The position numbers and the translations under genes are program-made. 64,000 bases of DNA. It comes from Calamus simplicifolius. Lineage: Eukaryota; Streptophyta; Magnoliopsida; Arecales; Arecaceae. The DNA is taken from positions 1 to 64,000 of the forward strand of contig UESW01000077.1 of the NCBI GenBank assembly GCA_900491605.1, given 5' to 3'. Below, in pieces: positions 1 to 12,100 of this stretch (its first letter is position 1; every line of letters starts with the position of its first letter). The notes under the pieces were generated by a model. That model did not search any database. It was not told the DNA's origin and saw only the letters and a program-made list of their open reading frames with translations.

Positions 1-1478
1 GATTTATGACCTTTCTTGTTGCAATTGTAACATGTAACATCATTTGTTTTCTTAACAAAGAAAGTTTACAAATTTTTGTTTCATGTTTGGTCTATATCCT
101 AATCCAGCTCTATCAAAAACAGCCCGTTGATTACTTAAAAGTAAATTCAGTTTTTCAGAGCTATATGTAAATTTATCACTATGTTCTTGTATTTTTCAAC
201 TTCTTTCTTTAAGTTAAGGTTTTCATTCATGATTGATTCTTTTTCTTTTAGAAATCTCTCCTTTCATCTTTTAAATCTTAACTTCAAGTGTTAATTCATT
301 TTTCTCTTTACACAGATTTAAGTTTTCATTTTCAAAAACTTATTTTTCTTTTCAGAATTTTAAAATCATTGACTAATTCATTGAAAGCTTCATATAATTC
401 ATCAAATGTAAAATCATCATTGAGGGTTTTGGTACTTACCTCGTCATCGTTGTTTGCCATGAAGCAAATGTTTGCAACTTCTTTTGTTCCTCCTCGGAAG
501 AGGATTCTTCGCTATCACTCCATGTTGCAACATAAGCCTTCTTCTTCTTCTTGTAGGCTTTCTTCAATTGAGGACAGTCATATCTAAATGCCCTTTCTTG
601 CACTCATAACATATTAAGGGCTCTTTTTCTTTTCTTTGTCCTTTTCTTTCTCTTTCTCTCTTTCCATTTTTGTTCCAAACTTTTCTTGTGGAAGGGTCTC
701 CTTCTTTGCATGAATTTTTTGAATTTCTTTGCAAGAGCAGTCTCCTCATCATCATCATTATCACTGCAGCTTTCCTCACTTTCTGCAGCCTTAAGAGCAA
801 TAGTTTTCTTCTTCTTGACTTCTTCCTCTTGATGTTGTTTCATAGTCAGCTCATGGGTCATTAAGGATCCAAGTAGCTCCTCCAAAGGTAAAACATTTAA
901 ATCCTTGGCTTCTTGGATTGCAGTCACTTCGCTTCCCATGATCTTGGAAGTGACCTAAGAATTTTACGCACAAGTTCAGAATTAGTATAAGTCTTACCAA
1001 GACTTTTCAAACCATTTACAATATCAGTGAATCTAGTGTACATGCATGTAATAGTTTCAGTTTGTTCCATGCTAAATAGTTCATATTTATGCACCAAAAT
1101 ATTAATTTTTGATTCTTTTACTTGATTAGTACCCTCATGGGTAACTTCTAATCTATCCCAAATTTCTTTTGCGAAACACATGTAGAAATTCGATTAAATT
1201 CATTTGCATCTAATGAACAATACAAAACATTCATGGCTTTAGCATTGAGCTGAGCCAACTTCTTATCATTTCATCCCATTCCCTTTCGGTTTAGGAATCA
1301 CCATGTTGTCTACAATTGTGGGTGTGTGGACCATTAACTATGATTCCCCATAATCATAATCAAGTGCTTGAATAAAAATCTTCATCCTAGCTTTCCAATA
1401 AATAATTAGTTCCATTAATAAAGGAGGTCGATTAGTGGATTGACCTTCTAAATAAGATGAACTAGCTTGAGCTGCCAT
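1..1478 (-). pseudogene. Sirevirus-type (Ty1/copia) gag, broken, runs off the left edge
   Basis: Structural Gag protein of a plant Sirevirus (SIRE/Maximus lineage) retrotransposon, which would package element RNA in a cytoplasmic particle. Reading leftward from the ATG at 1478, the N-terminus has the family pattern NRPPL followed by YWKARMKIF. Next comes the UBN2-type Gag core (about 1181-924, with the IWDRLEVTHEGT motif), then the LRSLP and EAKDL-LEELLGSL blocks (about 960-840), an acidic and lysine-rich stretch, a CCHC-like knuckle near 600-575 (CYEC-GHL) and the SSSEEEQ / ICFMANN region near 510-450. A degenerate coiled-coil part runs to a second knuckle (CYNCNKKGH) at about 40-10. Several frameshifts and stops (for example near 1330, 1250, 940 and 590) make it a pseudogene. 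Pol would lie left of the window. Family assignment is by remembered motif pattern, not a search. Confidence 0.85.
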
Positions 1479-1526
1479 TTGGATCTTTTGCTCTTGATCG
1501 TTAGATCAAATTCAAATGAGCACTTG

Positions 1527-1538
1527 CTCTGATACCAA
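1527..1538 (-). promoter_or_regulatory. Primer-binding site of the minus-strand Sirevirus
   Basis: The minus strand reads TGGTATCAGAGC, complementary to the 3' end of initiator methionine tRNA. It lies 1 base inside the LTR edge, which fixes the orientation (5' LTR to the right, gag to the left). Confidence 0.85.
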
Positions 1539-1539
1539 T

Positions 1540-3072
1540 TGTTGGCCCAGATGGCAACCCAAGAGGGGGGGTGAATTGGGTTCTTAAAAAAATTTAACTC
1601 TTTTAAAATTAAATCGATTGATATCAAAGTATGCAAGTGGAGTTAATTGAAGCTAAGCACAAGCAATTAAAGAAGAGAGAGAGATCAAAACACTACAAAC
1701 ACAAAGATTTTATAGTGGTTCGGTGTATCCAACACCTACGTCCACTCCCAAGCTCCACTTGGGTCCACACTATAATCCTCTTGATTACAGTCGAGTTGTT
1801 TTACAAGCTCACAACTCAAACTTGTTGTTTTACCCGGGATCACAACGAACCCAGCCGGTTTTTCGGGCTCACCAGCACAAAACCCAACTCAAGCTATATA
1901 GCTTGACCCGAGGTATACCACCTCCACTAATTCAATCCCCTGATTGAATTAGCAATCAAATGAAATCAATTAATGTTTACAATACAAAGCTCCTCAAATG
2001 AGCAAATATGCAATATAAATAGACAAGGAATAGAAAAGCCTGTTTGAAGTGATTTGAATGTAGGCTTGGCTTCTTTTCTTCTTTTCCTCTTCTCCTTTGA
2101 AAGGTTGAATCAAGCTCCAGCTCAGATTTCACCTAGAAATTTTTGTTGAAGATGGAAAAAATAGGTTTTGGCTTCTTCTTTTCCTTCTTTGAAATCCTCC
2201 AAAATTGAACTTTGTACGCCTTGGATTTCTTTTGAATCTTTCTTTAGAAGATGGACGAGTTCAGAGATTTCTCTTTTTGAAATGGCTCTCTTGAATATCT
2301 CGATTTTTTATCTTTCTCCCATTTTTTTTCTTTCTTATTTTAAACGGTCTGTTCTCCCTTTTTATAGATTTTCTTTAATCTGAGATTAGGTGGAAAACTA
2401 GCCGTTATTTCTGTCCTTGGATTACTCCTACACACAAGAAAAATAGCCGTTAGAAATTAGGTGAGAAAATGTTACCGTTGAAGGCCGTTCTGACACTTTG
2501 AAAATTCATTTCTGTCAGGTTGGAGTCGGCTCCAACTTTTCATGTGTCGGCTCCACTTCGTGTATCCAAAAATTAATAAAAGTTTTCATTGAGGGGTCGG
2601 CTCCTGATAAGTTATGTGTCGGCTCCCCGCATCCAGGTGTCAGCTCCCGAAATAGAGGGTGTCGACTCTAAATATGGCTCAAAATACGCTCTCTGTTCAG
2701 GTTAGAGTCGCTCCACTCATTCTAGGTGTCGGCTCCCGAATTTCATGTGTCGGCTCCAGAAACTGATGCAGAAAAGCATACTTCTGTCTCTCAGGTTGGA
2801 GTCGGCTCCTGACATCCATGTGTCGACTCCGATCGTGCCAATTTTGAGAACTATTTTGATACGCCCATGTGTCGACTCCTGACTTATAGGTGTCGACTCC
2901 AAGGTCTGAACTTTTAAAAATTACAATCTGAAACTCATCTTAAAATCAATTTTGAGTGATATTTGAATTGTTAAACTTTCTTAATACCTGAAACACTTCA
3001 TAAATTTGTCAGAAACAATCTGAATATACTCATGGCTTTTGTTAATCATCAAAATTAATAATTGGGTCAACA
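1540..3072 (-). repeat. 5' LTR of minus-strand Sirevirus (copy 1)
   Basis: A 1533-bp LTR with TGTTG...CAACA ends on the minus strand, start at 3072. It is clearly homologous to the LTRs at 4049-5578 and 29205-30700. A TATA box (TATAAAAA at 2359-2366, minus) lies in the middle, with a palindromic-motif array just upstream of it at 2519-2902. The downstream part holds a conserved block with GGTTCGGTGTATCC and an edge beginning TGTTGGCCCAGATGGC. The right edge abuts the env-like remnant of another Sirevirus, so this element inserted into that one. Confidence 0.85.
2519..2902. repeat. Palindromic-motif array in LTR copy 1
   Basis: About 13 imperfect copies of a motif around GAGTCGGCTCC, alternating with GTGTCGGCTCC or GTGTCGACTCC. 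They are spaced roughly 20-40 bp apart, upstream of the LTR TATA box. The core (GAGTCGACTC / GAGTCGGCTC) is nearly self-complementary. Confidence 0.8.
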
Positions 3073-3510
3073 ATTACCACCACCAGCACCTACACCAGTA
3101 CATGCATATGTTTCTGTTCCTACTTCTGGATTTTCTTAGTTCAAATGGAGCAACTAAAGGAACTCTTTGCTTGTCATGAAGAAAGAATGAAGATTGAATT
3201 GATAATAGACTTATGAGTATAAGAGAGTTGTATTACTCTTTGGAAGATAAAGTAAACAGAATTGAATCATCCTTTGGAACTTCTTCTGAGGCCTTGAAAT
3301 GTGATTTAATGCAAATTTTTGAGAAGATCAAGGACATTGGAGGAGATTCTGAAACATATTCAAAGTGTAATGCGGAGCTACAAGAAAAAGTTACTGTTGT
3401 ATCTGCTTTTGTTGAGAGGAAGCTAAATGATTTTATAAAGATACATGGAGAGGGCATGGGAAAGATCTTAGAAGAGCTTAAGAGACTTCTTAGATTTTCT
3501 TAGATTTTGA
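3073..3510 (+). pseudogene. C-terminal end of a Sirevirus env-like ORF (plus-strand copy 2)
   Basis: Remnant of the extra ORF that Sireviruses carry between pol and the 3' LTR. It starts abruptly at the edge of the inserted LTR with a proline-rich PPPAPTP stretch. After a stop and frameshift near 3140 it continues as an open 96-residue segment (3213-3503) with EALKCDLMQIFEKIKDI, YSKCNAELQEKV and ILEELKRLL. The predicted structure is a long heptad-rich coiled coil. The same protein end is encoded on the minus strand at 31314-31667, with high similarity in those blocks. Its function is unknown; 'env-like' is the position-based name in the literature. Confidence 0.75.
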
Positions 3511-3930
3511 TGTTTAGTTTGCTTTATGATGCAATTTGATTTTTTTTTTGCATTTTGAATGATGTAATGAAGTTTAGTGAAATGAACATTTTATTGTAAT
3601 GCTTCAGTATTCAATGAATATCATACTTGAATTTTGATATTAAGTTGCTTGAATTTTAAGCTAACCTTTGATTTTGATGTTTGAATTATTCAACTCCTAT
3701 GTTTGATGTTAATTTAAGCTATACGAACCTTCTTTTAAAACCTTTTGTTGATTACAAAAAAGGGGAGAGAAGAGTGTATATGCATAAAGATAAGGGAAAG
3801 AAGAGATATTTGTATATGCATGTACAATGGTAAAAGATAATGAAGATAATATATGTTAAATGAACATTTATATCAAAAGGAATTAAGATATGCAGTAAAG
3901 TTTCAATAAACTTAACATATGCATACACAT

Positions 3931-4047
3931 AGGGGGAGCTATCTCATTAAGGGGGAGCTTAATCTTAATTTTAAAATGTTTTATCAATTATGCATTAATT
4001 GATTATGCATATACTGAATGTTTTTGTCATCATCAAAAAGAGGAAGA
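3931..4047 (+). promoter_or_regulatory. Multiple polypurine tracts upstream of the 3' LTR
   Basis: Two AGGGGGAGCT tracts (3931-3940 and about 3950-3959) and a final purine run (CAAAAAGAGGAAGA, 4034-4047) lie directly before the LTR. Multiple purine tracts are a known Sirevirus trait and prime plus-strand DNA synthesis. Confidence 0.75.
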
Positions 4048-4048
4048 T

Positions 4049-5578
4049 TGTTGGAAAATTATTGAGAAATTATTTATCCAATTAATTGATTTTGATGATT
4101 AACAAAAGCCATAAGTATATTCATTTTGTTTCTGATAAAATTAAGAAGTGTTTCAGGAATTAAGATCGATTAATTATCCAAAAGGTATATAGAAATCAGT
4201 TTTGAATTGAATTTTAATGGATTATAACAAAGTTCAGAAGTTAGAGCCGATACCTACTGTGGCTGGAGCCGACCTTAGGGCATATCAGAACAGTTCAATA
4301 TTTTGGCATGGTCGGAGCCACACTTGGAGTTTCAAGCCAACACCTGAAGTTTTGGAGCCGATACATGAATTTGTGGAGCCGACTCTAACCTGAGTTACAA
4401 AGACTATATTTTTTGGAGCAATTCTTGGAGCCGACACATCAGAATCGGGAGCCGACTCCAGACAGCGATGAGTCGACACTTTGTAAAGTCGGAGCCGACT
4501 CCATGATGGATTTTTTTTTGCTATTTTTGGGAACACAATTTGAGCCAATACATGAAAAGTTGGAGCTGACTCCAATCTATTAGAGGATGATTTTCAAAAG
4601 TACCAGATCAGCTCCAACGGATATATTTTCTCACCTACTCTTCAACGGATACATTTTCTTGCATGGAGAATCAATCAAAGTAAATTTTCAATGGCTATTT
4701 CTCACCTAATCTCATAAGAGATTCTATATAAAGGGAGGGGGATTCATTCGTTTGAAAAATAGAGGACAAAAGAGAGAAAAAATGGGGAAAATATCAAGAA
4801 AATTTTTAGTGAAAAAGAGAAAAATTTTAAAGAGAAATCTCTGGGTCCACGCCTATCATTCAAAAAGAGATTCAAGAGAAATCCCAAGCCCTAAAAGTTC
4901 AAAATCGGATGATTCTTAAAGGAGAAAAGAAGAGCAAAAGCCCTAGTTCCTCAACTTTTTTTGTATCAAATTTCTGTCAAGAATCAGAGCTAAAGCTTAA
5001 TTCAACCATTCAACAGAGAAGAGGAAAAGAAGAAAAGCTTAATTCAAAATCGCTTCAATCAGGCTTTTCTTACCCTTGTTTATTTACATTGCATATTTGC
5101 TCAATTTAAGGAGCTTTACATTGTTGTAAACATTAAATTGATTTGTTGTTGTCTAATTCAGTCAGGAGATTAAATTAGTTGAGGTAGTTTACCTCGGGGA
5201 CAAGCTAAGTTTAGCTTGGGTTAAGGTTTTTTGCTGGTGAACCTGTGAAAACCGGCTGGGTTCATTGTGACCCCGTGTAAAACAACAAGTTAGGGTTGTG
5301 AGCTTGTAAAATAACTCAACTGTAATCAGGGGATTATAGTGTGGACCCAAGAGTTGCTTGGGAGTGGACGTAGGTGTGGGATACACCGAACCACTATAAA
5401 TCTTGTGTGCTTGTGTGCTTTTGTCTCCCTCTCTCTCATTTACATTGTGTTCATTACTTACGGCATCACTTCACTTGTGCACTTAATCCTTCTGAAATTG
5501 GTTTTAAGTTTTAATTGTTAAATTTTAAAAAGAACCCAATTCACCTCCCCCCCTCTTGGGTTGCCATCTGGGCCAACA
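4049..5578 (+). repeat. 3' LTR of plus-strand Sirevirus (copy 2)
   Basis: A 1530-bp LTR, TGTTGG...CCAACA, preceded by a polypurine tract, so it is the 3' LTR. It has TATATAAAG at 4725-4733 and a palindromic-motif array upstream at 4241-4576. Its end (GTTGCCATCTGGGCCAACA) is the reverse complement of the edge of copy 1. It ends inside coding-like sequence of a CACTA transposon. The 5' part of this element lies left of the window, beyond the nested insertion. Confidence 0.85.
4241..4576. repeat. Palindromic-motif array in LTR copy 2
   Basis: About 11 copies of GGAGCCGACTCC / GGAGCCGACAC-type motifs, the reverse complement of those in copy 1. The array ends about 150 bp upstream of the TATA box at 4725. 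Confidence 0.8.
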
Positions 5579-6470
5579 GAAAACTTATAAACAAGATGAG
5601 ATTGACATTATGCGCGGAGAATGGGTCGAGTACTTGCAAGGTTTCATTTGAAGAAATGTTATGGAAACATTTATTTTATTTTTTTATTATCTAAAAATGT
5701 TATGAATTTTGTATGACAATATTGGATATTTCAATTCAATATATTTGAGGTTTTTTGGAATTGAAAGTATATGTTTGTATGACAGTATTGGATATTTCAA
5801 TTTAATATTTTTAGGATTTTTTTTGAATTAAAAGTATGTTTTTATGATAATATTTGATATTATGCTACTTTTCAATATAAAATGTAATCTAAATTACATA
5901 ATAGACTACATTTTTTGATAAAAAAGTAGTCTAAATATATTTAAATACTACATTTGTTTACCTTTTAACTACAGTTTCTGATAAAAATGTAGTCTAAATG
6001 TATTTAAACACTACGTTTTATTAACTTTTAACTATATTTTCTAATAAAAACGTAGTCTAAATATTTAAAGACTACATTTTTTGACTTTTAACTATAATTT
6101 CTGATAAAAATGTAGTCTAAATGTTTTTAAAGACTATGTTTTATTGACTTTTAACTACATTTCTGATAAAAATGTAGTCTAATTGTATTTAAAGACTATA
6201 TTTTTTGACTTTTAACTATAATTTCTGATAAAAAATGTATTCTTTTGTATAGTTATAGGCTACATTTTCTAATAAAAAATAGTCTAAATGTATTTAAAGA
6301 TTACATTTTTTTGACTTTTAACTACGTCTAAAAATGTATTCTAAAATGAGACACTTTTAACTACACTCACACTTTTAACTACACTCACCTAGACTATGGT
6401 TTAAAAAACGTAGTCTATATATAAAAGACTACATTTTTTAGACGCAGTCTAATTAAAAATCGTTGTAGTG
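5579..6470 (+). mobile_element. Terminal part of a CACTA (En/Spm) DNA transposon
   Basis: The right end reads, on the minus strand, CACTACAACGATTTTTAATT, the classic CACTA terminal inverted repeat, ending at 6470. Subterminal repeats fill 5881-6430. At the left, one frame of 5581-5650 reads IDIMRGEWVEYLQGF then stop, resembling the C-terminus of the Ulp1-like protease ORF found in plant CACTA elements (moderate confidence). The element is cut on the left by the Sirevirus LTR. The three bases after the end are ACA, but the partner target-site copy is not in the window. Confidence 0.8.
5881..6430. repeat. CACTA subterminal tandem repeats (about 61-bp unit)
   Basis: At least seven imperfect units starting near 5912, 5975, 6036, 6096, 6159, 6221 and 6264. 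Each holds AATGTAGTCTAAAT and AAAGACTACATT as inverted partners, then TTTTTGACTTTTAACTA. In CACTA elements, subterminal repeats of this kind bind the transposase (TNPA-type). Confidence 0.8.
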
Positions 6471-9116
6471 ACATTAACTCAATATAGTTATCATTTATCC
6501 TCTTGCATTCAAGCAAGCTTCACCAGCTAAGATCCGTCCTGCTATTCCTTTGATACTGCTAGATGGGTTCACTGATCTAAAAGTAATATCAATCATAGAG
6601 GGATGAGACCTAAGTCCCATAGACTGGATAGCCATCTAACCATGGGAAAATAAAGAACCATAACATCATATCAATATAAAATAACATATGTAACCTGAGT
6701 AAACACACATAATACTCCCAAGAATATGATATCAGAAAACTTGAAATGTAGCTTATTCTTCGAATAATATACATCCTTTGAAATGAGATAAAATAACTTA
6801 TAATATAGCTTATGCTTGCAATAATATACATCAATACTAAAATACTCTATAAATAACTTCTCACTGAAAAATAACCCATTTATATAAAAATCCACGAATA
6901 GTGCATTTTCTTATAAAATATAAATTTTTTTTATATAGTCTAGCTTTTCTTTTCTCATTCTCTAATCCCCACTAGGATCAAATTTTGCCCATCGGCATCT
7001 CATATAAACCATCCCCACTGGATGAATACTTGGCCTACTGGCTCTTTTAAATCACAATACAAGCTTTTTAAGAGTTGCCCATTAGCATTGTTTTTCAAAT
7101 CCAGATGCAAGCTTTTAAATCTTATGATGCTGGACTATCTGTGTAACGCCTCCGAGTATCATCCCACAGTCGCCCTCCTGCAGGTGTACTCTCATCGGGT
7201 GTGTGACTGGAAATAGAATTCCAGTACAAATAGCACCCCTTACTTATGCAGTTCATCCAGCAAAGTACTTTGTTTCTTAACCTTGGAACCTCAGATTTCC
7301 TCTCTGTCCTACGGGCTATATAATAACCAACTCCATTGACTTATGATTTTTGCCCCCATGGGCTGCTTACAATCTGCCCCACTGGGCCTGATCTAGCATG
7401 TACTCAACCCTGATCTCGAAGATTATTGTACGATCGAATCGCAAGGAGGTACTAGCTCAATAGTAATGTGTAATGCTTAGTTACGGCATAGTCTAAAGGG
7501 TGATCAACCCCATAGCTACCCGAATACTCTGTATGAGATATACATCCAAATATGTTCTTTCTAATAATTTATCATGCAAATATGCCATGTATGCATATGA
7601 AATTCATGCATCAAAACTCATACTTTATTCTTTTTGCTTAAGACTAATGCTTTAAGATTCATGCATCAACCCACGTGTTAAAATATCATATACTAGGTTT
7701 TTAATTTTTAGGTTTAAAACATATATAATACTTTACTATCATACCACAGCTAGGAATTAAACATTACCATACTAGCTTAAAATAAAATTTTCAGTTCCAG
7801 ATGAGAAACTCACTCACCTTAGCAAAAATATTCTTTTAATTGATACTCAAAATCTGATGTTCTTGCTCTCTGGAATAGCACTCTTGACCTACGTTATCAT
7901 ACAAACACCATAACTATTAGGACCACCTGCACACAAGGTTTTTCCTGAAACTATGCATGTATGCATGCTCCAACCTGTAATATCTCATTATTTTCTTCCA
8001 TCCTTTCTCTATTTAGGTTAAACAAGATAACATCTCATTTACAATACTCTATAAAAATATGCATACTGGGTTTAGGAAAGCTAAATCTTATCTCGAAAAC
8101 TAGCTCCTCCCCAAGCTTTTCCCTTCCTTTACTTTCTTTCTCTTTTCTTCTTCTTCTTCCTCTTTTTCTTTCTTTCTTTCTTTCTTCCTTTCTCTGGCTG
8201 AAACCCACCTTTTTCCCTTTTTTTTTTGATGACTTAGGGGCTAAGGCACGGATAGCTTAAAGGCCAAGGCATGAAAAGGATTTTAAAAGGCTTAGCAAGA
8301 TTCCCATTTTGCCCTTGAAAACTCTTAACGCATGCCTCTTAAAAATACGTGGCTCACTCATAACCATGATATTTTATCCTTAAATCTTTTTTCCTAATTT
8401 ACCCTTAGCACAATTAGCAATTAGCCTCGAAGTTTTTCCTATTTTGCCCCAGAATAAATAATTTTTTAATTAATTTATAGATTAAATTATTGTTATTTAT
8501 TGAAATTAATACTTTTATATAATATTTTTAGAAAAAACCTACCAACTCGAAGAACTCAATTTTAGGAGTCCAACGGAACAAACAACACTTGAATTGGACT
8601 TAAAACGAGCTCAAAATGGAACTCTTAAGATTTAACCCAAGAATCATGTGCAGTCTTGGAGTCAGCTTGAGCAGAATCTTGAGTTGGCTCGAGCAGAATC
8701 TTGAGTTGACTCGAGCACGATTCAGAATTTGCTATCTCAATATTTTTCTGACCAAGTCGACTCGCCCTTCTGCTGGAGTCAACTCGAGAGTGTGCTGAAG
8801 GCATTAAACTAGAGCCAAAGCATGCTAGAGTCGACTCCTCACCCTAAAGTTGACTCCAAACACTAAAACTCAACACTTAAAGGAAAACTCACTCTTAGAC
8901 TGATTTTTTTGTGATTTTAACTGATTAAAAACTCAAATCTCTCAAATTATTAAATTAAGATCATTTACACACAAGAAATATACTCATTTTCACCCTTAAT
9001 TTTTTTTTGTTTTACATTTATCAAGTGGCCAATACACCCAACACATCATTGAAACCATCCAACTTTCACTACATATGAAAATGTCATTAATATTACAAAA
9101 TTTTCAGAATGTTACA
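6471..9116 (-). repeat. Gypsy-type LTR remnant A
   Basis: Reads as a minus-strand LTR starting TGTAACATTC at 9116. It shares order and motifs with LTR B (24319-26571): a block GATGAGACC...CATCTAACC (6603-6650), GGGC-flanked CCCACTGG motifs (7000-7390), CCAGATGAGAAACTCACTCACC (7798-7819), a pyrimidine-rich tract (8100-8225) and a GAGTTGACTC motif array (8658-8860). LTR B extends about 460 bp beyond the shared GATGAGACC-type block, whereas here only about 130 bp remain before the CACTA end. The LTR therefore seems cut by the CACTA insertion. No internal coding region is attached. Lineage (Tekay/Del-like) is a guess. Confidence 0.6.
8658..8860. repeat. Palindromic-motif array in LTR A
   Basis: About eight copies of GAGTTGACTCGAG / GAGTCGACTCC-type motifs, 250-460 bp from the LTR start. 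The core is the same as in the Sirevirus LTR arrays. Confidence 0.7.
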
Positions 9117-12100
9117 AAGCTCTTTTAAGTCCCCAGCTCCAACCTAAGGATTTTCTTCTGGGAGTTATTTTCAATTGCTCCTAGGGTCAACATAGAATGA
9201 CAAAGCTTTTCTATGTGAGAAACTCTAACCTGAAAGATTTACTTCTTAGAGCGATCCTCAAAAACTCCCAAGGCCAACCTCGATCTCTCCCAAGTCTCAA
9301 GATTCAACCTTGGAGACTTATTTTCAAAAGTGATATTCAATCACTATTAGGGCCAAAATGTTGAGATTTACCAAAACATAAGAACTAATAAATTTCGATG
9401 AGAGTCATTGAGTTTGGTTTAAGCAAACCAGCACCTGATGCAAATAAATTGCTATAGTAGACCAAAAGAAGCCCAAAATAGAATAATTAGAGTCCAAGCA
9501 AGCTACTTTTATGACTTGAGCACAAATTTAAGCTCAACCTTTGAATGTTGAAGGGGGAAGGAAAGGGATGTAGGGTGAGATAAGCTAGCTTGCCCGATAA
9601 TGATATTGATGGGACCAAAGGGCATCATGATATGATTAACCAAATTGCTACATGTATCCTCTCAAAGAAGGAAGTATTAATCAAGAAAAACTTCCACCAA
9701 AGCCGCCAATTAATCTGAGATAAGTTTCATCAAAAGCATTGATTAATTTGAGATGGATTCCACTACCCTATTTGGAAGAAATTTTATAACCCTATTTGGA
9801 AAGAACTCCACCAAAGGTGCTGCCTATCTAAGAATTCAACTCATTCGAGCTATCTACCAATTAGTTGTTCAATCCAAGAGAGACTTAACAAAAATATCCA
9901 TAAAATAGCCTAGATCTCTTAAGTAAATGAAAACTTAAACTCTAAGCCTAAGCTCCAAATCCTTAACAAGCCAATTAAAGGATCTCTTAGGTCTTTCTCT
10001 TCCACTTTCTGGATTAACTAAAGTATTAAAAGGTCCCCTCTAGAAAAAAAATCTTGAACTTTTTTTGCTCTTCCTCTCTCTCTCTACCCCCCCTATAGGA
10101 GGGAGCATACAAATTAGTCATAAGTGCTCTACTATGTGAGTTATGACATAACTTATTGGTTGGTATTCAAAAGCTAGTTTCGAATATTAATACATAACAT
10201 ATATATTATGTATTATCTTAAATATTTAGGGTCTTCGAGTAATCCAACAAGATTGGACTGGATTTGCTATTAGATTCATGGATTGGTAGCCTATTTAGAC
10301 ATGGTCCTTATCAATCCAGTATCTCCTCAACTCAAATTACATAGGAGGAAAAAGATCATTATGGATTTTTATTCTCCTACAGGCCACCAATTCTAAAAGT
10401 TGGGATTTTGAACAAGTGTTTGGAAGATCATAAACTAGGACTTGAGTGAGGATCAACAGACTTGATTTCCATAGGATATTCCACTAGGACATCCAAACAA
10501 ACCCTTAGTTGAATCATTGCAAGTGTTCTATTAGAGAGACTTGGCTTGCCTCTAATATATGATAGGGTATGGATTAATTATTGCCCCTTGGATTGTTGTG
10601 ATAGGGATGTTGTCTTTCATAGCTATCACTTAGAGTCTATCCTTAGTGGTTTATAGTGTCTAGTGCTTACAACAATAATAAAATTAAGCTCCAACCATTT
10701 TTAAATAAAAAGAGATATATATATACACACACACACAATAATAAAGTACAAATTGATTATGTATAGATCTTATGTATTAATAGTCATAGCCAATACTATA
10801 AGGACCATTTGATCATCCATAATTAAAATATATGCAATTCAATTATAGATTACAATTGAATTATGATTGCAGTTGTAGGAAAGAATCCTATTTTGTTATT
10901 TATAATTGAAAAAATACAATTATAGTTGCTTGGTTGTTGGATATGAAAACAAATATAATTATCCAGTAATCAATCTAGTTAGGTGTTTCACCAATAAATA
11001 ATACTATTTTATTTTATGTTTGTAGATTATTTGTTATATTATTTTTTAATTAGAATAAATATAATGTGGCTATTAAATCATCATTATATTAGTTAAGAAT
11101 AATTACTATAGAGGTAATATGCGCTAAAATAATCTGATATTATAATAAGCATACTATTTATCACATGCATTAACTAATATTATTATATATTTTTGCAGTT
11201 ATTATAATGATATCATGTTATGGTAATATTTAATCATATTATTGTACTATAATAATAATAATAATGGATGCCTCACTTGCTATATGCTACTCTATACTAT
11301 TTTCTCTCCCAAATGCCTTAGTTACTCCATCATGGGTTTCTATATGCAGGTTCTCAATATAACACACATACATGATGTGTATATATCCATATTTCATCAT
11401 TCTTGTTCAAGTAATCAATATATCTCTCTTTTGTTTCTCTTGACTTAGCAATTTTAACCATTATAAATATAATACTTTTTCTTCTTTTTCTTTCCCTCTA
11501 ACCATTTCTATTTTTAGTGTAATAAATACATTGATCTTATTTTAAAGAGTGCCTTGAACTATGCAAACAAAATATAGGGAGAAAAATTTGTTTTCATTCT
11601 TTAAAATTATTTTCATTTTTTTTCTTTGTTATTCTTTCCTTCCTATTTTCTCTTATTCTCTATAATTTTTTCTTCCTCTACCCTACTTTCAAATGTCATA
11701 CTTCTACACCTCTACCATTACTATTGTTTTCATACCTTTATCAACAACTTTAACACTGATGCTAAGTGATAGGGAAAGAACTAGATCATGCTGCCTTTGT
11801 CTCTTTCATCTTCTATATCCTCTATTTATTCTTCTTTGAATGATTTCAATCATTTTCTTACCTTTTTGACCTCTGCATCTCTAATTCATTCTTCTTTATA
11901 TAATTTTGATTGGATGCCTTTAGGATCAATTTATAGGTTTCAAATATTGTGCATGATAGAGGTTATGAGATGACATAAGATAAAATAGCTAATTAATAGA
12001 TGGGAAACTAATGAATGGGACAGTTTCATCTCTCCTCTTCTTTGGGACTAAAAAGTCCATCTACATGATTTGTGCATTATTATCATTTAACATATAGGAA

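Noticed and set aside
564..800. Open frame overlapping the Sirevirus gag in another frame
   Set aside because: Low-complexity Lys/Arg/Glu shadow of the Gag linker; only the knuckle at its end belongs to Gag after a frameshift.
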